From Pseudomonadota bacterium (GTDB lineage Bacteria > Pseudomonadota > Gammaproteobacteria > Steroidobacterales > Steroidobacteraceae): DNA of 49,422 bases. The stretch is from assembly GCA_018241525.1 (NCBI GenBank), contig JAFEDR010000004.1, positions 1 through 49,422 on the forward strand, in the 5' to 3' direction. The first letter of the stretch is position 1; every line of letters starts with the position of its first letter. The translations under genes and the position numbers were made by a program. Below are positions 48,314 through 49,422 of the stretch, one piece after another. Below the pieces are notes generated by a model that made no database searches, was not told where the DNA came from, and worked only from the letters and a program-made list of their open reading frames with translations.

Positions 48314-49098
48314 GCGCCAGTCCCGACACCGCAGCCCCGGTCAGCGACGAGCCGCTGGTGCTCGTCGATCGCGACGGGCCGGTCGCCCGCGTGCGGCTGA
48401 ACCGCGCCGGCAAGTACAACCCGCTGTCTGCGGCGATGATCGCGGCGCTGCGCGGCGCGCTCGCCGGGCTCGCGGCCGACGCCGGCGTGCGCGTGATCGT
48501 GATCGCCGCCGACGGCAAGGCCTTCTCGGCGGGACACGACCTCAACGAGATGGGCGCCGAGCGCTCGGTCGAGGAGCTGCGCGCACTGTTCGCGAGCTGC
48601 AGCGAGCTGATGCTCGACATCCAGCGCCAGCCGCAGCCCGTGATCGCGCGCGTGCAGGGCGTCGCGACCGCGGCCGGCTGCCAGCTGGTCGCGATGTGCG
48701 ACCTCGCGGTGGCGAGCGCGAACGCCCGCTTCGCGGTCTCGGGCATCAACCTCGGGCTCTTCTGCGCGACGCCGTCGGTCGCGCTCAGCCGCAACGTCGG
48801 CCGCAAGGCCGCGCTCGAGATGCTGCTGACCGGCGACTTCATCGACGCGGCCACGGCGCGCGAGCGCGGGCTCGTGAACCGGGTCGTGGCCGCGGAGGCG
48901 CTCGACGAGGAAATCGCGCGGCTTGCGGCCTCGATCGCCGCGAAGTCGCCGGCGGCGGTGGCGGCCGGCAAGCGGCTCTTCTACGAGCAGCTCGAGCTCG
49001 GCATCGGCGCGGCCTATGCGCGGGCGGGCGAGGTCATGGCCTGCAATGCCGTGCAGCCGGACGCGCGCGCCGGCATCGCCAAGTTCACCAAGCGCTGA
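48310..49098 (+). CDS. Enoyl-CoA hydratase/isomerase family protein (ECHDC3-like), catalytic Glu missing
   Basis: A 262-aa crotonase-fold protein. CoA-binding and fold motifs: VRLNRAGKYNPLS, FSAGHDLNEMG and VQGVATAAGCQLVAMCDLAVAS. The two glutamates of classical hydratases are absent: GCEL is GCQL, and the PE.xLG segment is VSGINLGLFCATPSVALSR. This is the ECHDC3 subgroup pattern, where activity is not established, so a true hydratase call would be unsafe. It overlaps qhpE by 4 bp and closes the operon, which suggests work on the CoA ester made by the 38533 ligase, or a thioesterase/isomerase role. Confidence 0.82.
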   Translation: MSASPDTAAPVSDEPLVLVDRDGPVARVRLNRAGKYNPLSAAMIAALRGALAGLAADAGVRVIVIAADGKAFSAGHDLNEMGAERSVEELRALFASCSELMLDIQRQPQPVIARVQGVATAAGCQLVAMCDLAVASANARFAVSGINLGLFCATPSVALSRNVGRKAALEMLLTGDFIDAATARERGLVNRVVAAEALDEEIARLAASIAAKSPAAVAAGKRLFYEQLELGIGAAYARAGEVMACNAVQPDARAGIAKFTKR

Positions 49099-49422
49099 TC
49101 AGGGCTCGCGCTCGGTCGCGACGTCCTCGACCAGTGCGCGCACCTCGGCGAGCGCTGCGCGCCGCATCGGCCGGCCGTCGCTCGGGCTGAGCGGCGACTG
49201 ACGGATGCCGTCGCGCGGGAACACCGTCGCATCCACCGGGTAGTCGTAGACGCTGAACTGCAGCGCCGGCACCTGCAGCACGCGCTCGGCGTTCATGCGC
49301 ACGCGGTGCTCGGCGACGCGGTACTGGATGTGGTCCTCGAGCAGCCGCAGCGTGACCGCCTCCGGCGAGTCGGAGAACACGTGCAGGCTGATCTCCTGGT
49401 GCGGGGTCGCGGTGCCCGACAG
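49099..49422 (-). CDS. Unknown protein, C-terminal part (runs off the right edge)
   Basis: 108 codons read on the minus strand, open to the window edge. The visible part includes LSGTATPHQEISLHVFSDSPEAV, then LRLLEDHIQYRVAEHRVRMNAERVL and VSVYDYP-like QFSVYDYPVDATVFPRDG, and ends VEDVATEREP. Mixed beta and charged segments, no signature I recognise. The stop codon directly abuts the crotonase stop (convergent, no gap). A GTG at 49380 could be a start, but the frame continues upstream with ordinary coding composition. Confidence 0.65.
   Translation of the reverse strand: MSGTATPHQEISLHVFSDSPEAVTLRLLEDHIQYRVAEHRVRMNAERVLQVPALQFSVYDYPVDATVFPRDGIRQSPLSPSDGRPMRRAALAEVRALVEDVATEREP

Noticed and set aside
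48310..49098. Annotating the last plus-strand gene as a functional enoyl-CoA hydratase
   Set aside because: Both catalytic glutamate positions are substituted, so only the family fold is supported.

Overview
The window is 49.4 kb of chromosome with very high G+C (about 70% by eye). Genes are densely packed, GTG starts are common, and many neighbours overlap by 4 bases. The order gmk-rpoZ-spoT-ridA-recG-ubiC-ubiA, the rph-rdgB-hemW block and the split bioH/bioC pair point to a gammaproteobacterium. The TonB receptor style and the scattered acyl-CoA synthetases suggest an aerobic, catabolically versatile lineage (Nevskiales/Steroidobacterales-like). The placement below class is a guess. I see no tRNA, rRNA, CRISPR array, insertion sequence or prophage.

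Layout. 1-2745 (minus): 5' part of coxB, a DUF2244 membrane gene with its own promoter, then bioC and bioH. 3003-8811 (plus): a complete tripartite CzcCBA/Cus-like RND efflux system, then an exported protein of unknown function (8876-10282). 10296-11470: a 49-aa membrane peptide divergent from a LysR regulator, with symmetric operator-like dyads between them. 11479-18749 (minus): ubiA, ubiC, recG, ridA, spoT, rpoZ, gmk. 18895-23933: a phytanoyl-CoA-dioxygenase-like gene, yicC (minus), then PP2C phosphatase, rph, rdgB, hemW. 23934-24410: the only long non-coding gap, AT-rich, with a tight DnaA-box cluster and the rpmE promoter. 24411-30674: rpmE with terminator, an M48 metalloprotease, gltA, prpE-like acyl-CoA synthetase, an EamA transporter.

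30778-35859 is a signalling block: a second acyl-CoA synthetase, a FIST-domain (NosP-like) sensor, a hybrid histidine kinase, and a convergent NarL/LuxR response regulator of the AgmR/ErbR style. This module is typical of control over periplasmic quinoprotein oxidation or CoA-ester metabolism.

36146-49098 is the most interesting part. Ten plus-strand genes with gaps of at most 17 bp look like one operon of about 13 kb: TonB receptor, acyl-CoA synthetase, then qhpG, qhpA, qhpD, qhpC, qhpB, qhpF, qhpE, and an ECHDC3-like crotonase. The qhp genes encode quinohemoprotein amine dehydrogenase (QHNDH) and its maturation machinery. The small gamma subunit QhpC keeps every residue needed for three Cys-to-Asp/Glu thioether bridges and the cysteine tryptophylquinone (CTQ) cofactor. 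QhpD (radical SAM) makes the bridges, QhpG (flavin monooxygenase) hydroxylates the Trp, QhpE (subtilase) removes the leader, QhpF (ABC transporter) exports the product, and QhpA (diheme cytochrome) and QhpB (beta-propeller) complete the enzyme. Linkage to a TonB receptor, a CoA ligase and a crotonase suggests a dedicated route for taking up an amine, oxidising it in the periplasm and feeding the acid into CoA-ester degradation. The dedicated AraC-type regulator QhpR and an aldehyde dehydrogenase are absent from the window, so the adjacent FIST/kinase/response-regulator module is the candidate controller. The window ends in a partial unknown gene on the minus strand.
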